Part shown: positions 54,087 to 62,566 of the stretch, piece after piece
Position numbering within the stretch: position 1 is the first letter of the stretch
Layout of the letters: every line of letters starts with the position of its first letter
Assembly: GCF_014138285.1 (NCBI RefSeq)
Contig: NZ_JACGXN010000005.1
Span: 1 to 64,000 of the forward strand
Reading direction: 5' to 3'
Source of the DNA: Phyllobacterium myrsinacearum
GTDB taxonomy: Bacteria; Pseudomonadota; Alphaproteobacteria; Rhizobiales; Rhizobiaceae
Length of the DNA: 64,000 nt
Translations under genes and position numbers: made by a program
Notes under the pieces: generated by a model
Databases searched by the model: none
Seen by the model: only the letters and a program-made list of their open reading frames with translations
Told to the model about the DNA's origin: nothing

Positions 54087-54764
54087 TCAGGCCAGAGCTG
54101 AACGCAAATCATGCGGGAGGTCCCGGATTTCGCTCAAATCGAGTTCGGTTTCCACATGCTCCAGATGATGTTCCATGAGCTTGGTTGCCGTCGACACGTC
54201 ACCCCTTGCGATTGCCTCGACAATTTCAGCGTGCTCGTCGGGACCACAGTTGAAGCGATTGGTATTCCGGTAAACTGCTGTGATCAGCGAGCTTCTTGCG
54301 ATCAGATCGCGCATGGTTGCAAAGAGAAAATCCGAACCTGCAACCTCCCCGAGCAACAGATGAAAGCCACCCGACAACTTGATGATATCGGTCGTGACAT
54401 TCTGGGTGTTGGCGGTCCGTTCCTTGGAAATATGCGTGCGCAGACGTGCGACGTTCACCTTGGAGATCGACTGGCAAAGCCGTTCCACGATGCGGCGTTC
54501 AACGGCCCTGCGAACAAAAAAGACGTCACGTGCTTCATCTACCGACGGCTGGCACACGAATGCACCGCGATTGGGGATGATCATGACGAGCCCATCCCGT
54601 TCGAGCGCAACGAGAGCTTGCCGGATGCGGGCACGGCTGACATCAAAGATAGTCGCCAGTTGCCCTTCTTTGAGCTGCACGCCAGGTCGAAGTCTGCGCT
54701 CGGCTATGGAAAGCCATACCCGTTCAACAATCTGCTGTGTTGAAACCCCTGATTGTTCAGTCAT
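54087..54764 (-). CDS. GntR/FadR-subfamily transcriptional regulator
   Basis: A 225-residue regulator: winged helix at LKEGQLATIFDVSRARIRQAL (about 32-52) and an all-helical FCD ligand domain with the likely metal or ligand residues in DEHAEIVEAIARGD and MEHHLEHVE. The ATG at 54764 follows GGGAGA. It lies between the transport operon and the flavin reductase-racemase operon and most likely represses both via TTGTnnACAA palindromes. Confidence 0.9.
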   Translation of the reverse strand: MTEQSGVSTQQIVERVWLSIAERRLRPGVQLKEGQLATIFDVSRARIRQALVALERDGLVMIIPNRGAFVCQPSVDEARDVFFVRRAVERRIVERLCQSISKVNVARLRTHISKERTANTQNVTTDIIKLSGGFHLLLGEVAGSDFLFATMRDLIARSSLITAVYRNTNRFNCGPDEHAEIVEAIARGDVSTATKLMEHHLEHVETELDLSEIRDLPHDLRSALA

Positions 54765-54830
54765 TTGCCTGTCTCCCGATTGTGACAGACAATCGCGATC
54801 CAATGAAAAATGTCAACTTAATTTGTCTGC

Positions 54831-54848
54831 ATTATTGTAGACAATAAT
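54831..54848. promoter_or_regulatory. GntR operator candidate in the divergent gntR promoter region
   Basis: ATTATTGT-AG-ACAATAAT is a perfect 18-bp palindrome, 46 bases before the flavin reductase-like gene and 67 bases before gntR. Nearby half-sites GACAAT (54788) and TTGTC (54822) are present. The core matches the palindrome at 44083-44094. Confidence 0.65.
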
Positions 54849-54893
54849 ACCTAAAAATTGTACACGATATGTAATTGAATCGGGAGACCTGAG

Positions 54894-55523
54894 ATGCAGT
54901 TTGATTTCACGGAGCTTGAGCCGGAGAGCCGCTATCGCCTGCTCACCAATTTTATCGGGCCCCGGCCGATTGCATTGGTAACCACCCGTTCAAGTGCCGG
55001 GCAAAACAATGCAGCTCCCATGAGCTTCTTCAATGTGTTCTCGCACGATCCGCCCATCTTGATCCTCGGTGTTCAGCCACGCCTGTCCGGCGAGGAGAAA
55101 GACACGATCGTCAACATCCGTCGCACGGGTGAGTTCGTGGTCAATATGGTGGATATGGCGATATCGCAGCAAATGCTTGTTTGCGGGCTGGGCTTTGACA
55201 GCGAGGTCGACGAACTTGAGATGGCAGGTCTCGAAGCGATGCAGTGCAATCAAATCGATGCCAATTACGTGGCAAGCGCGCCCTGCGCTCTTGAATGCCG
55301 CGTTGAACGCCTGATCGAGTTTCCGCGTCGCGTGCTGGTTTTGGGAGAAGTCGTCCACATGCATGTACGTCGTGATTGTCTCGATGCTGAGGGACGCTAC
55401 GTCAATCCCGGTGTCTATCAGCCGATAGCCCGCCTTCACGCCGACAACTACATTACCTCTGATCGACAGTTCGTTCTGGAACCCCCGTCAATTACTGATT
55501 TCATCAAGTCCCGCCGCGACTGA
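54894..55523 (+). CDS. Flavin reductase-like FMN-binding protein
   Basis: A 209-residue split-barrel protein. The FIGPRPIALVTTRSSAGQNNAAPMSFFN region is typical of the flavin reductase-like group; the fold binds FMN and either supplies reduced flavin to a partner oxygenase or reduces small substrates. No monooxygenase is in the window, so the partner is unknown. The gene is preceded by GGGAGACC and followed 20 bases later by the racemase. Confidence 0.85.
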   Translation: MQFDFTELEPESRYRLLTNFIGPRPIALVTTRSSAGQNNAAPMSFFNVFSHDPPILILGVQPRLSGEEKDTIVNIRRTGEFVVNMVDMAISQQMLVCGLGFDSEVDELEMAGLEAMQCNQIDANYVASAPCALECRVERLIEFPRRVLVLGEVVHMHVRRDCLDAEGRYVNPGVYQPIARLHADNYITSDRQFVLEPPSITDFIKSRRD

Positions 55524-55543
55524 GGCGAGGAAGGAACTCGACC

Positions 55544-56287
55544 GTGCATATTCTTCTGGTTAATCCCAATTCCACAGCTTCAATGACATCTCAGGTCTTG
55601 GAAAGCGCAATCCGGGTCGCCTATCCCACCACGCGTGTCACTGCCGTCAATCCGCTGGAAACGCCGGTCAGTATTGAGGGCGGGGCGGATGAGGCGATGG
55701 CCGTTCCGGGAATGCTTTCCGAGATTCGCAAGGGTGAACTGCAAGGCGTCAATGCCTATGTGATTGCCTGCTTCGATGATCCGGGACTGCATGCTGCACG
55801 AGAGATAGCCCGCGGTCCGGTTATCGGCATCTGCCAGGCTGCCGTGCAAGTTGCGATGACCATCAGCCGGCGCTTCACAGTCATCACCACGTTACCCCGC
55901 TCCATCCCGATTATCGAAGATCTGGTAACCGCCTACGGAGCAGATCATCATTGTCGCAATGTGCGTGCTATCAATCTGCCTGTACTCGGGTTGGATGAAG
56001 ACCCCGTGGAAGCCGAGCGTCTTCTTGTATGTGAAATCGAAAAGGCCAAACTGGAAGACCGCGCCGAAGCGATTGTTCTGGGTTGCGCGGGCATGTCATT
56101 GCTGTGCGAACGGCTCAGCACCGCAACCGGCACACCTGTCATCGACGGCGTTACCGCTGCAGTCAAGCTCGCCGAAGCGCTGGTAGGTGCGGGATATATG
56201 ACATCCAAGGTGAATGGGTACGATTTCCCCCGGATCAAATCGTCTCCTTTAGCTTCCGATATTGAACACCTGAGCAATCTGGCATGA
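55544..56287 (+). CDS. Hydantoin/allantoin racemase family protein
   Basis: A 247-residue Asp/Glu-racemase-fold protein. It starts with GTG and MHILLVNPNSTASMT; C76 (IACFDDPG) and C181 (VLGCAGMS) are the two catalytic cysteines, at the same numbers I recall for S. meliloti hydantoin racemase. The family includes hydantoin and allantoin racemases, which interconvert D and L 5-substituted rings. The nearby ureidoglycine aminohydrolase-like gene makes an allantoin-like ring plausible. Confidence 0.88.
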   Translation: MHILLVNPNSTASMTSQVLESAIRVAYPTTRVTAVNPLETPVSIEGGADEAMAVPGMLSEIRKGELQGVNAYVIACFDDPGLHAAREIARGPVIGICQAAVQVAMTISRRFTVITTLPRSIPIIEDLVTAYGADHHCRNVRAINLPVLGLDEDPVEAERLLVCEIEKAKLEDRAEAIVLGCAGMSLLCERLSTATGTPVIDGVTAAVKLAEALVGAGYMTSKVNGYDFPRIKSSPLASDIEHLSNLA

Positions 56288-56452
56288 TGGCCATTGCTGC
56301 ACATATTGCCTCGCCGGCAGAGGTGCAGTGTTCAGTATATCTTCAACACAATTCGAAAATGTATGACATTAGGTTGACTTATGTGCGTAGAACCGGCGAC
56401 AGGATTACGCAACTTTCGGTCAAACATTCTTGGGCAAGCTGGGGAGTCTCTC

Positions 56453-57295
56453 ATGTCCCGAAATACTTATTATGCGCCTCACGGCGGACATCCTTCACAA
56501 AGCCAGTTGCTCACGGGGCGTGCTGTATTCACTGAAGCATATGCCGTCATTCCGAAAGGTGTGATGCAGGATATTGTCACCAGTGCTTTGCCATTTTGGG
56601 ACAAGACACGTTGCTGGATTATAGCTCGGCCTCTTTCCGGCTTTGCCGAGACTTTCTCGCAATATATTATGGAAGTTGCGCCTGGGGGCGGAAGCACTCG
56701 TCCCGAGTTGGATGCAGATGCCGAGGGAGTACTCTTCATTGTGGAAGGGGAGTTGCAGCTGACGCTTGCCGGCCAGACTCACGTCATGCGCCCTGGTGGG
56801 TATGCGTTCATTCCTCCGGCGGCAGAATGGTCGGTTCTGAACACCACGGATGCCGCCATACGCTTTCACTGGGTTCGCAAATCCTATGAGGCTGTCGCCG
56901 GCATCGAGGTCCCAACGCCGCTTGTTCTGAATGAAAACGACATCAAGCCATCGGTAATGCCCGACACAGACGGTCGATGGGCGACCACCCGTTTTGTCGA
57001 TCCCGCGGACATGCGCCATGATATGCACGTTACAATTGTCACCCTTCAGCCTGGAGCCGTTATTCCGTTTGCCGAGACACACGTCATGGAACATGGTCTC
57101 TACGTGCTTGAGGGGAAGGCGGTTTACCGCCTTAATCAGGATTGGGTCGAAGTCGAGGCCGGCGATTTCATGTGGCTGCGCGCCTTCTGTCCGCAGGCCT
57201 GTTACGCCGGTGGTCCGGAGCCATTCCGTTATCTGCTCTATAAAGATGTCAATCGTCATATGAAACTGACGCTTCATTCCAAGCCGCGCAGCTAA
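56453..57295 (+). CDS. (S)-ureidoglycine aminohydrolase-like bicupin
   Basis: A 280-residue bicupin. The second cupin has the metal ligands E208, H210, H214 (ETHVMEH) and Q248 (CPQAC), the same arrangement as I recall for E. coli YlbA/AllE. AllE releases ammonia from ureidoglycine late in allantoin breakdown. GGGAG precedes the ATG by six bases; an open extension upstream has no ribosome site. It lies 165 bases after the racemase gene and may have its own promoter. No allantoate amidohydrolase or allantoinase is recognised nearby. Confidence 0.88.
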   Translation: MSRNTYYAPHGGHPSQSQLLTGRAVFTEAYAVIPKGVMQDIVTSALPFWDKTRCWIIARPLSGFAETFSQYIMEVAPGGGSTRPELDADAEGVLFIVEGELQLTLAGQTHVMRPGGYAFIPPAAEWSVLNTTDAAIRFHWVRKSYEAVAGIEVPTPLVLNENDIKPSVMPDTDGRWATTRFVDPADMRHDMHVTIVTLQPGAVIPFAETHVMEHGLYVLEGKAVYRLNQDWVEVEAGDFMWLRAFCPQACYAGGPEPFRYLLYKDVNRHMKLTLHSKPRS

Positions 57296-57816
57296 TCGGT
57301 TCACGCACAAGTCCCGGATCGTTGACAGGGATCAAGGGCTTGTTGCGCTGGGCAAAAGCACTATTCAGACCCGAATGCGTGGATTAGATCCCCATAATCC
57401 CGATAGGGCGTTTCAACGCCCTATGTGTGCAAACCGTGGGCGACCCGCACGACATCTGTATATTTTCTTCCCTTACCAGTCATATATTGTTGCGGTCGAA
57501 CAGATTCGATAAGACGAGATAGCTGGCTGCGAATGATCATTTCGGGGGAGGGATCATCAATTGAAGTGGATTACTGCCACTGGTCTCCAAACTTGGTGCA
57601 AGAGAATAACAGCAGGAGCGCATGTCTCGGATCTGGGTTCGACCTCATCCGCGCACCCGCTTCTGATATCCGCTCTTCATGATTTCCCGGGCTTAGTACG
57701 GCACGGACGCAGGACCTCGATGGCTGCTTCACTACACCGGGAGTGCTGCCGGTATCCCAGGTGGTCGTCTGCCGGGAGAATGGGTCGCCCCATCTAACTG
57801 ATCAAAAGGAAAATTC
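57296..57816. other. Non-coding stretch with a strong hairpin
   Basis: About 520 bases with no gene I can support on either strand. A perfect 10-bp inverted repeat ATAGGGCGTT/AACGCCCTAT is at 57403-57424 with a two-base centre; it may end transcription of the bicupin gene, although no T-tract follows. Confidence 0.55.
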
Positions 57817-58362
57817 ATGCTTAAGTATAGAATATCTCTTGCTGCTTCTCTGATGCTCCTTTCTGGCCTCACGCTGGCAAATGCCGCAGATAACAAACCA
57901 AATGTATTGACCATTGAGAAGGAGGCCGGAAAGCCTATTGCCACCTACACCGTCGAAGAACTGGGCAAGGCGTTCCCATCCAAGCTGCTTGAAACAGCGA
58001 CACCATGGACCAATGGTGAGAAACGCCGTTATCGCGGGTCCTCCCTTAAAGACATTCTCGCAAAGTATAGTTCAGCCGATGCGAAAATTGTTACGGGTGT
58101 CGCACTGGACGGCTTTGAAGCCAAGCTGGAGATGAAGGAAATCAAATCCTATGATCCCATCATTGCGACGGAAGTTGACTGCGTAGACTCAGACCGGCTT
58201 GCAGCAACCTGTACAAAAGAGCAGGAATTCAGGCCGCTGACAGATGCGGATCGCGGCCCTTTCTATGTGGTGTGGCCCTATAATCAGCTACCAAAATCGA
58301 CCAACTCCGATGAGAATTATCGCTGGATCTGGTTTTTGGCAGCTCTGCGGCCAGAGAAGTAA
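57817..58362 (+). CDS. Periplasmic protein with molybdopterin-oxidoreductase-like fold
   Basis: A 181-residue protein with a signal peptide (MLKYRISLAASLMLLSGLTLANAA). The mature part (YTVEELGKAF, RRYRGSSLKDIL, then FRPLTDADRGPFYVVWPYNQ and YRWIWFL) resembles the small sulfite-oxidase-like domain found in periplasmic proteins. It contains two Cys (VDCVDSDRLAATC), which may form a disulfide. It lacks the Cys-containing loop I would expect for molybdenum binding, so it may only bind a ligand. Function unknown. Confidence 0.65.
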   Translation: MLKYRISLAASLMLLSGLTLANAADNKPNVLTIEKEAGKPIATYTVEELGKAFPSKLLETATPWTNGEKRRYRGSSLKDILAKYSSADAKIVTGVALDGFEAKLEMKEIKSYDPIIATEVDCVDSDRLAATCTKEQEFRPLTDADRGPFYVVWPYNQLPKSTNSDENYRWIWFLAALRPEK

Positions 58363-58408
58363 AAGACGTGTTCTGATGCAAAGTGATTTGCCGAATGAGC
58401 CAATGACT

Positions 58409-58446
58409 ATCAACCCCGTCTACATCTTTGGTGGGGTTGATTTTTT
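58409..58446 (+). terminator. Intrinsic terminator between convergent genes
   Basis: ATCAACCCC pairs perfectly with GGGGTTGAT across 15 bases and is followed by TTTTTT. It ends the 57.8 kb gene on the plus strand. The TPR gene ends at 58453 on the other strand, so the stem is just beyond its stop too. Confidence 0.85.
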
Positions 58447-58452
58447 AAGTGC

Positions 58453-60798
58453 TCAGATGTCCTTGTATTTGTTCTTTGCCGCCAACAGCTCTTTGCGCAA
58501 CGTCAATGCAGGCTTGTATTCCGGGTCGATCTTCAGCGCTTCATCAAGATCAGCCAGCGTTCCGCTGAGATTTCCTTTCATGCCTTGTGAAATTGCCCGT
58601 CTGAGATAGATGGTAGCGTTCCGCTGGCCCTGTTGTATCAACGCGTTCAATTCAGCGATATCTTGGTCCGGATCATTGCTTTTGGCGCTTTCAGCAGCGA
58701 GGGACAGCTCCGTGGGCATATTACCGAGTTCGATCCGCACAACCTCGATCAGATCAGCAAAAGCTTCCTTGAACTCACCCCGGCCGAGGCGAACATGTGC
58801 ACGGCTGCTACGCGGCTGCGCGTAATTCGGATCGAGATCGATAGCTTTGGTGAAATCGCTTATCGCTGCACTGATGTCTCCTTTCTCAAAGAGTGCATAT
58901 CCGCGATTATTGTAGGCCCTTGCATATTCCGGGTTGTGTTTTATCACCTGATTGTAGTCGGCAATCGCCCCGTCGATATCACGTTGGGCATAGCGAGAAT
59001 CGCCACGATAGCCGTACGCATCGACGTTATGGGGGTCGAGTTTGATGGCCTGCTCGTAATCAAGGATTGACCCCTTCACATCGCCGCTCTTGAAGCGAAC
59101 CAGTCCGCGCATAGTGTATACGTCGGCAAATCCGGAATCGCGTTTGATCGACTGATCGTAATCACTTTTAGCTTCAGCAATGTTTCCTCTCTGGAAATGA
59201 CCTGTACCTCGGTAGAAATACGACCGCGCATCATTGGGATTTTGCTTGATTGCCTCATCGAGATCACTGATCGCTGCGTTGAAATCACCGAGTTTTATGC
59301 GAACATATCCCCGGTTTTTGTAGGCAGCGGCAGAATGAGGGGCCAGTTTGACGGCCTGCTCCAGATCTGAACGAGCTTTGTCTAGATTCTGGACTTGAGC
59401 ATAAGCAAAGCCACGACCCACGTAAGCATCAGAGGAGGCGGGGCTGAGTTGGATTGCATGATCAAAATCGGCTATCGCACCGGTAAAATCTTTCTTTTCA
59501 ATGAGGGCAATCCCCCGATACTGGTATGAGGCAGCATTTTGGGGATCAAGTTTGATTGCTTGGTCATAATCGACCATAGCCTTGTCCAGATCGCCCTTTT
59601 CCTTGCGAGTTATGCCTCGATTGTTATAGGTGGCTGAGTTTTTCGGATCGAGTTTTATTGCCCGATCGAAATCATTTATCGCGTCGTCAAAATTGCCCCG
59701 GTTGAATTGAGCCAACGCCCGATTATTGTATGCATCGGCGTATTGGGGATTGAGTTTGATCGCTTGTTCATAATCTTCGAGGGCTTCGCTCAGGTTACCT
59801 TGCCTGGAGCGAGCCATACCGCGAAAATTGTATGAACTCCCGTCCTTGGGATTGCGTCTGATTGCCTCGTCGAGATCACTGATTGCCCCATCGAAATTAC
59901 CCAGTTTTATGCGGGCAAATCCTCTGTGCGTATGCGCGGCAGCAGATTGTGGGTCGAGTTCGATGGCCCGATCCAAATCGGAGATTGCTCTGTCCAGATT
60001 TCCCAATTGGGTAAAAGCAAGACCACGCCCGACATACGCACCAGCAAGGGAGGGACTGAGTTTGATCGTCATATCAAAGTCTTCGATTGCCGCAGAAAGA
60101 TCATTCTTCCTGATACGGGCTTCCCCCCGATTGCCATATGCGTCTGCGCTCTTGGGATTGAGTTTGATCGCTTGATTGTAATCTGTGAGGGCTTCTTCGA
60201 CATTGCCTTTATAAAATTGGGCAGATCCTCGATTGTTGTATGGCGCTGAATATGTCGGGCTCAGTTCAATCGCATGATCGTAATCAGCGATAGCAGCTTC
60301 TACATCGCCCTGCTTGAACCGTGCTAACCCGCGGTTGTTGTAAGCCATCACATATTTGCCGTCGAGTTTGATTGCCTGATTAAAGTCAGCGATCGCCGCA
60401 TCCAGGTCATTCAAGTGCAGGCGAACCCCACCGCGGCTGTTGTAGCCAGCTGCACTATTGTGATCGAGCGCAATTGTTCGTTCGAAGTCACTCAATGCAG
60501 CATTGATGTCACCTTTATTGAAGCTTGCATTTCCCCGATTGTTGTATGCATTGACGAGATTAGGATTGAGTTTGATCGCCTGATTGAAATCGGCGATTGC
60601 TTCATCATACTTCCCGATCTCCACATAGGCATTGCCGCGGCGGCCATAAGCCAAAGCGTTTGAAGGATCGAGGCGGATAATCTGGTTCGACTCGCGAATA
60701 GTCTGCATTGGATCATTGGAGATATTTTTCTCCTCGGCACGGGCAATCGCAGACAAAAGGACAATTGCTCCGAATCCGGCTGCTTTTAAGAGTTTCAT
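58453..60798 (-). CDS. Exported protein with about twenty TPR repeats
   Basis: A 781-residue protein. The start is at MKLLKAAGFGAIVLLSAIARA, a signal peptide, preceded by GGGGG; an upstream start adds 16 residues without a ribosome site. From about residue 45 there are 19 contiguous 34-residue TPR units (consensus AYNNRGxAxxxxGDxxxAIxDFDxAIKLDP), then a 40-residue break and one or two more near the C-terminus (ISQGMKGNLSGTLADLDEAL). Repeats 7-8 and 13-14 are more alike than neighbours, so a six-repeat block has been copied. The likely role is a periplasmic or outer-membrane protein scaffold. Confidence 0.88.
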   Translation of the reverse strand: MKLLKAAGFGAIVLLSAIARAEEKNISNDPMQTIRESNQIIRLDPSNALAYGRRGNAYVEIGKYDEAIADFNQAIKLNPNLVNAYNNRGNASFNKGDINAALSDFERTIALDHNSAAGYNSRGGVRLHLNDLDAAIADFNQAIKLDGKYVMAYNNRGLARFKQGDVEAAIADYDHAIELSPTYSAPYNNRGSAQFYKGNVEEALTDYNQAIKLNPKSADAYGNRGEARIRKNDLSAAIEDFDMTIKLSPSLAGAYVGRGLAFTQLGNLDRAISDLDRAIELDPQSAAAHTHRGFARIKLGNFDGAISDLDEAIRRNPKDGSSYNFRGMARSRQGNLSEALEDYEQAIKLNPQYADAYNNRALAQFNRGNFDDAINDFDRAIKLDPKNSATYNNRGITRKEKGDLDKAMVDYDQAIKLDPQNAASYQYRGIALIEKKDFTGAIADFDHAIQLSPASSDAYVGRGFAYAQVQNLDKARSDLEQAVKLAPHSAAAYKNRGYVRIKLGDFNAAISDLDEAIKQNPNDARSYFYRGTGHFQRGNIAEAKSDYDQSIKRDSGFADVYTMRGLVRFKSGDVKGSILDYEQAIKLDPHNVDAYGYRGDSRYAQRDIDGAIADYNQVIKHNPEYARAYNNRGYALFEKGDISAAISDFTKAIDLDPNYAQPRSSRAHVRLGRGEFKEAFADLIEVVRIELGNMPTELSLAAESAKSNDPDQDIAELNALIQQGQRNATIYLRRAISQGMKGNLSGTLADLDEALKIDPEYKPALTLRKELLAAKNKYKDI

Positions 60799-60984
60799 AG
60801 GATACCCCCGTTGCAGTTCAGAACTGTGGCCATACAGGCAGTTCAATAGACTTCAGACGCGTGTGCAATAGTGCAAACACACTATACCCGCAGGGCTTCA
60901 AATGCGATGCAAACTATCTCGCGTCTGTTACGGGTGACCTGTGGTAGGTATGGCGCGCGAGACAAAGCGCCTCTCGTCATCAAC

Positions 60985-61446
60985 CTAGGCTTTCACTGCG
61001 CAAATCTCGCCCGAAGATTGCAAAGCGGCATAGCGCTGATCAAAATCAGACGCCAGATCTGCGATGGTGACTTCCGCGAACCGGGCCCGCAACAGGCGTT
61101 CTGCATTTCGCATTGTATCGTCGAGCGCAGTATCGACCGCTTGCTCCACGAGACAAGCGGGATTTTCAGAAGAGGGACCAATGGCAAACAGCGATGGGGC
61201 CCCGATCGCCAGATAGACATCCAGCAACGAGATTCCGGCGAGGTCACGCGCGAGTTCCCAGCCGCCGCCATGTCCGTTCTCCGAGCGAACGTAGCCTTGT
61301 TTCTTAAGGCCAGCCATCGTGCGGCGGACGACGACGGCATTCGTTCCAAGCATCTGGGCGATCGTCTCTGACGTCATGCGCTTGCTGTGCCGGTCCATAT
61401 GGATGAGCACATGAAGCATTCTTGATAAGCGGCTGTCGCGTCTCAC
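60985..61446 (-). CDS. Rrf2-family transcriptional regulator
   Basis: A 153-residue winged-helix Rrf2 protein (SRLSRMLHVLIHMDRHS, HTH near SETIAQMLGTNAVVVRRTMAGL, wing GHGGGWELARD). The start is GTG at 61446 with AAGGAG seven bases upstream. The only cysteines are one in NPACLVEQ and one near the end (EICAVKA), so the three-Cys iron-sulfur cluster motif of IscR/NsrR is absent; it may sense thiol or redox change. It is divergent from a flavoprotein gene. Confidence 0.88.
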   Translation of the reverse strand: MRRDSRLSRMLHVLIHMDRHSKRMTSETIAQMLGTNAVVVRRTMAGLKKQGYVRSENGHGGGWELARDLAGISLLDVYLAIGAPSLFAIGPSSENPACLVEQAVDTALDDTMRNAERLLRARFAEVTIADLASDFDQRYAALQSSGEICAVKA

Positions 61447-61496
61447 AACTGTTCTCCTTTGCCTCGGGTATGGCGCACCTACTCGAAACAAACAAA

Positions 61497-61540
61497 GTTA
61501 CGAGTCTTGATTTGTGATTATCTGTAACATATAAAGTAAC
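61497..61540. promoter_or_regulatory. Candidate Rrf2 operator
   Basis: GTTAC (61497-61501) and GTAAC (61523-61527 and 61536-61540) are repeated in the 203-base divergent region, the second pair within AAAGTAACGAAA and the first within AAAGTTACGA. This arrangement is a plausible binding site. Confidence 0.4.
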
Positions 61541-61649
61541 GAAACCCAAGAAGTTGGCAGCGTCTTTTGGCTACCGGGAGCGATGCGGACGCCGCCCGTG
61601 ACAGTCTCAACTCTTCTCGGGTCGAAGGACACCAGCATGGAGCAGGCAG

Positions 61650-62546
61650 ATGGAATTTGATGTAATTGTTGTCGGGGGCAGCTTTGCCGGGCTGTCGGCG
61701 GCTATGCAACTCGGGCGGGCGCGCCGTCGCGTTGCGTTGATCGATGCCGCAACACCCCGCAATCGCTTTTCGAAAGCATCCCACGGATTTCTCGGTCAGG
61801 ATGGAAGAAATCCACGCGATATCGTCGCCACGGGCCGTGGCGAACTCAGTCGCTATCCCACAGTGGAACTGATCGACGGCGAGGCGATCTCAGCCGTCCC
61901 GGAAGGTGACATATTCCGGGTCGGTTTGCGCAATGGAGACATTCTTCAAGGTGCGCGCTTGATACTGGCGACGGGCATAAGGGATGAATTGCCCGTTGTA
62001 CCCGGCCTAGGCGAGCGTTGGGGCATATCCGTTGTGGCTTGTCCCTATTGCGATGGTTACGAATATGGCGATAGGGCTTTGGGTGTTCTGGCGGCGGGGC
62101 CGCTTTCGGTGCATCAGGCAATGCTTGTCGCGGATTGGGGGCCTACGACCTTGTTCACGCAGGGCATCTATGAGCCGGACGGCGGTGAGCTTGCCGCGCT
62201 TTCGGCACGAGGGGTGCGTATTGAGCGCTCTGCTGTCGCCGAACTGCTGGGATCTGCTCCTGCCTTGGAAACAGTGCGATTGGCCGATGGTCGCCTCGTG
62301 CCGCTTTCGGCCCTGTTCATCGCGCCCAGGACTCACATAGTCAGTGACTTGCCGGCTCAGCTTGGCTGCGCGCTCGAAAGTGGGCCGACCGGTCCCTACA
62401 TCCGGGTGGATGATTTCAAACTCACATCCGTGAAAGGCGTCTATGCGGCGGGTGATGTTGCAAGCCCGATGCCCAATGCAACATTTGCGTCTGCATCGGG
62501 TGTGCTGGCGGGTGTTGCGGCGCACCGTTCGTTGATCTTCCCATAA
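61650..62546 (+). CDS. Thioredoxin reductase-like FAD/NAD(P)H flavoprotein
   Basis: A 298-residue flavoprotein with the FAD motif VIVVGGSFAGLSAA, a disulfide motif CPYCDG (C131 and C134), and the second FAD site near GDVASPMPN (about 270). The length and CxxC place it in the thioredoxin reductase-like group; CPYCDG differs from the usual CATCDG. It may be a reductase for an unidentified small redox partner. The Rrf2 regulator transcribed away from it is its probable controller. Confidence 0.85.
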   Translation: MEFDVIVVGGSFAGLSAAMQLGRARRRVALIDAATPRNRFSKASHGFLGQDGRNPRDIVATGRGELSRYPTVELIDGEAISAVPEGDIFRVGLRNGDILQGARLILATGIRDELPVVPGLGERWGISVVACPYCDGYEYGDRALGVLAAGPLSVHQAMLVADWGPTTLFTQGIYEPDGGELAALSARGVRIERSAVAELLGSAPALETVRLADGRLVPLSALFIAPRTHIVSDLPAQLGCALESGPTGPYIRVDDFKLTSVKGVYAAGDVASPMPNATFASASGVLAGVAAHRSLIFP

Positions 62547-62566
62547 GTCTCTGAGCGCATCTTCGG

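Noticed and set aside
57425..57682. Short open frame in the 57.3-57.8 kb gap
   Set aside because: No ribosome site and no recognisable motif; composition is unlike the neighbouring genes.
58453..60798. Regular DNA period of about 102 bases that could be taken for a CRISPR or satellite array
   Set aside because: The period equals 34 codons and the repeats are TPR units in one intact frame, with variable third positions.
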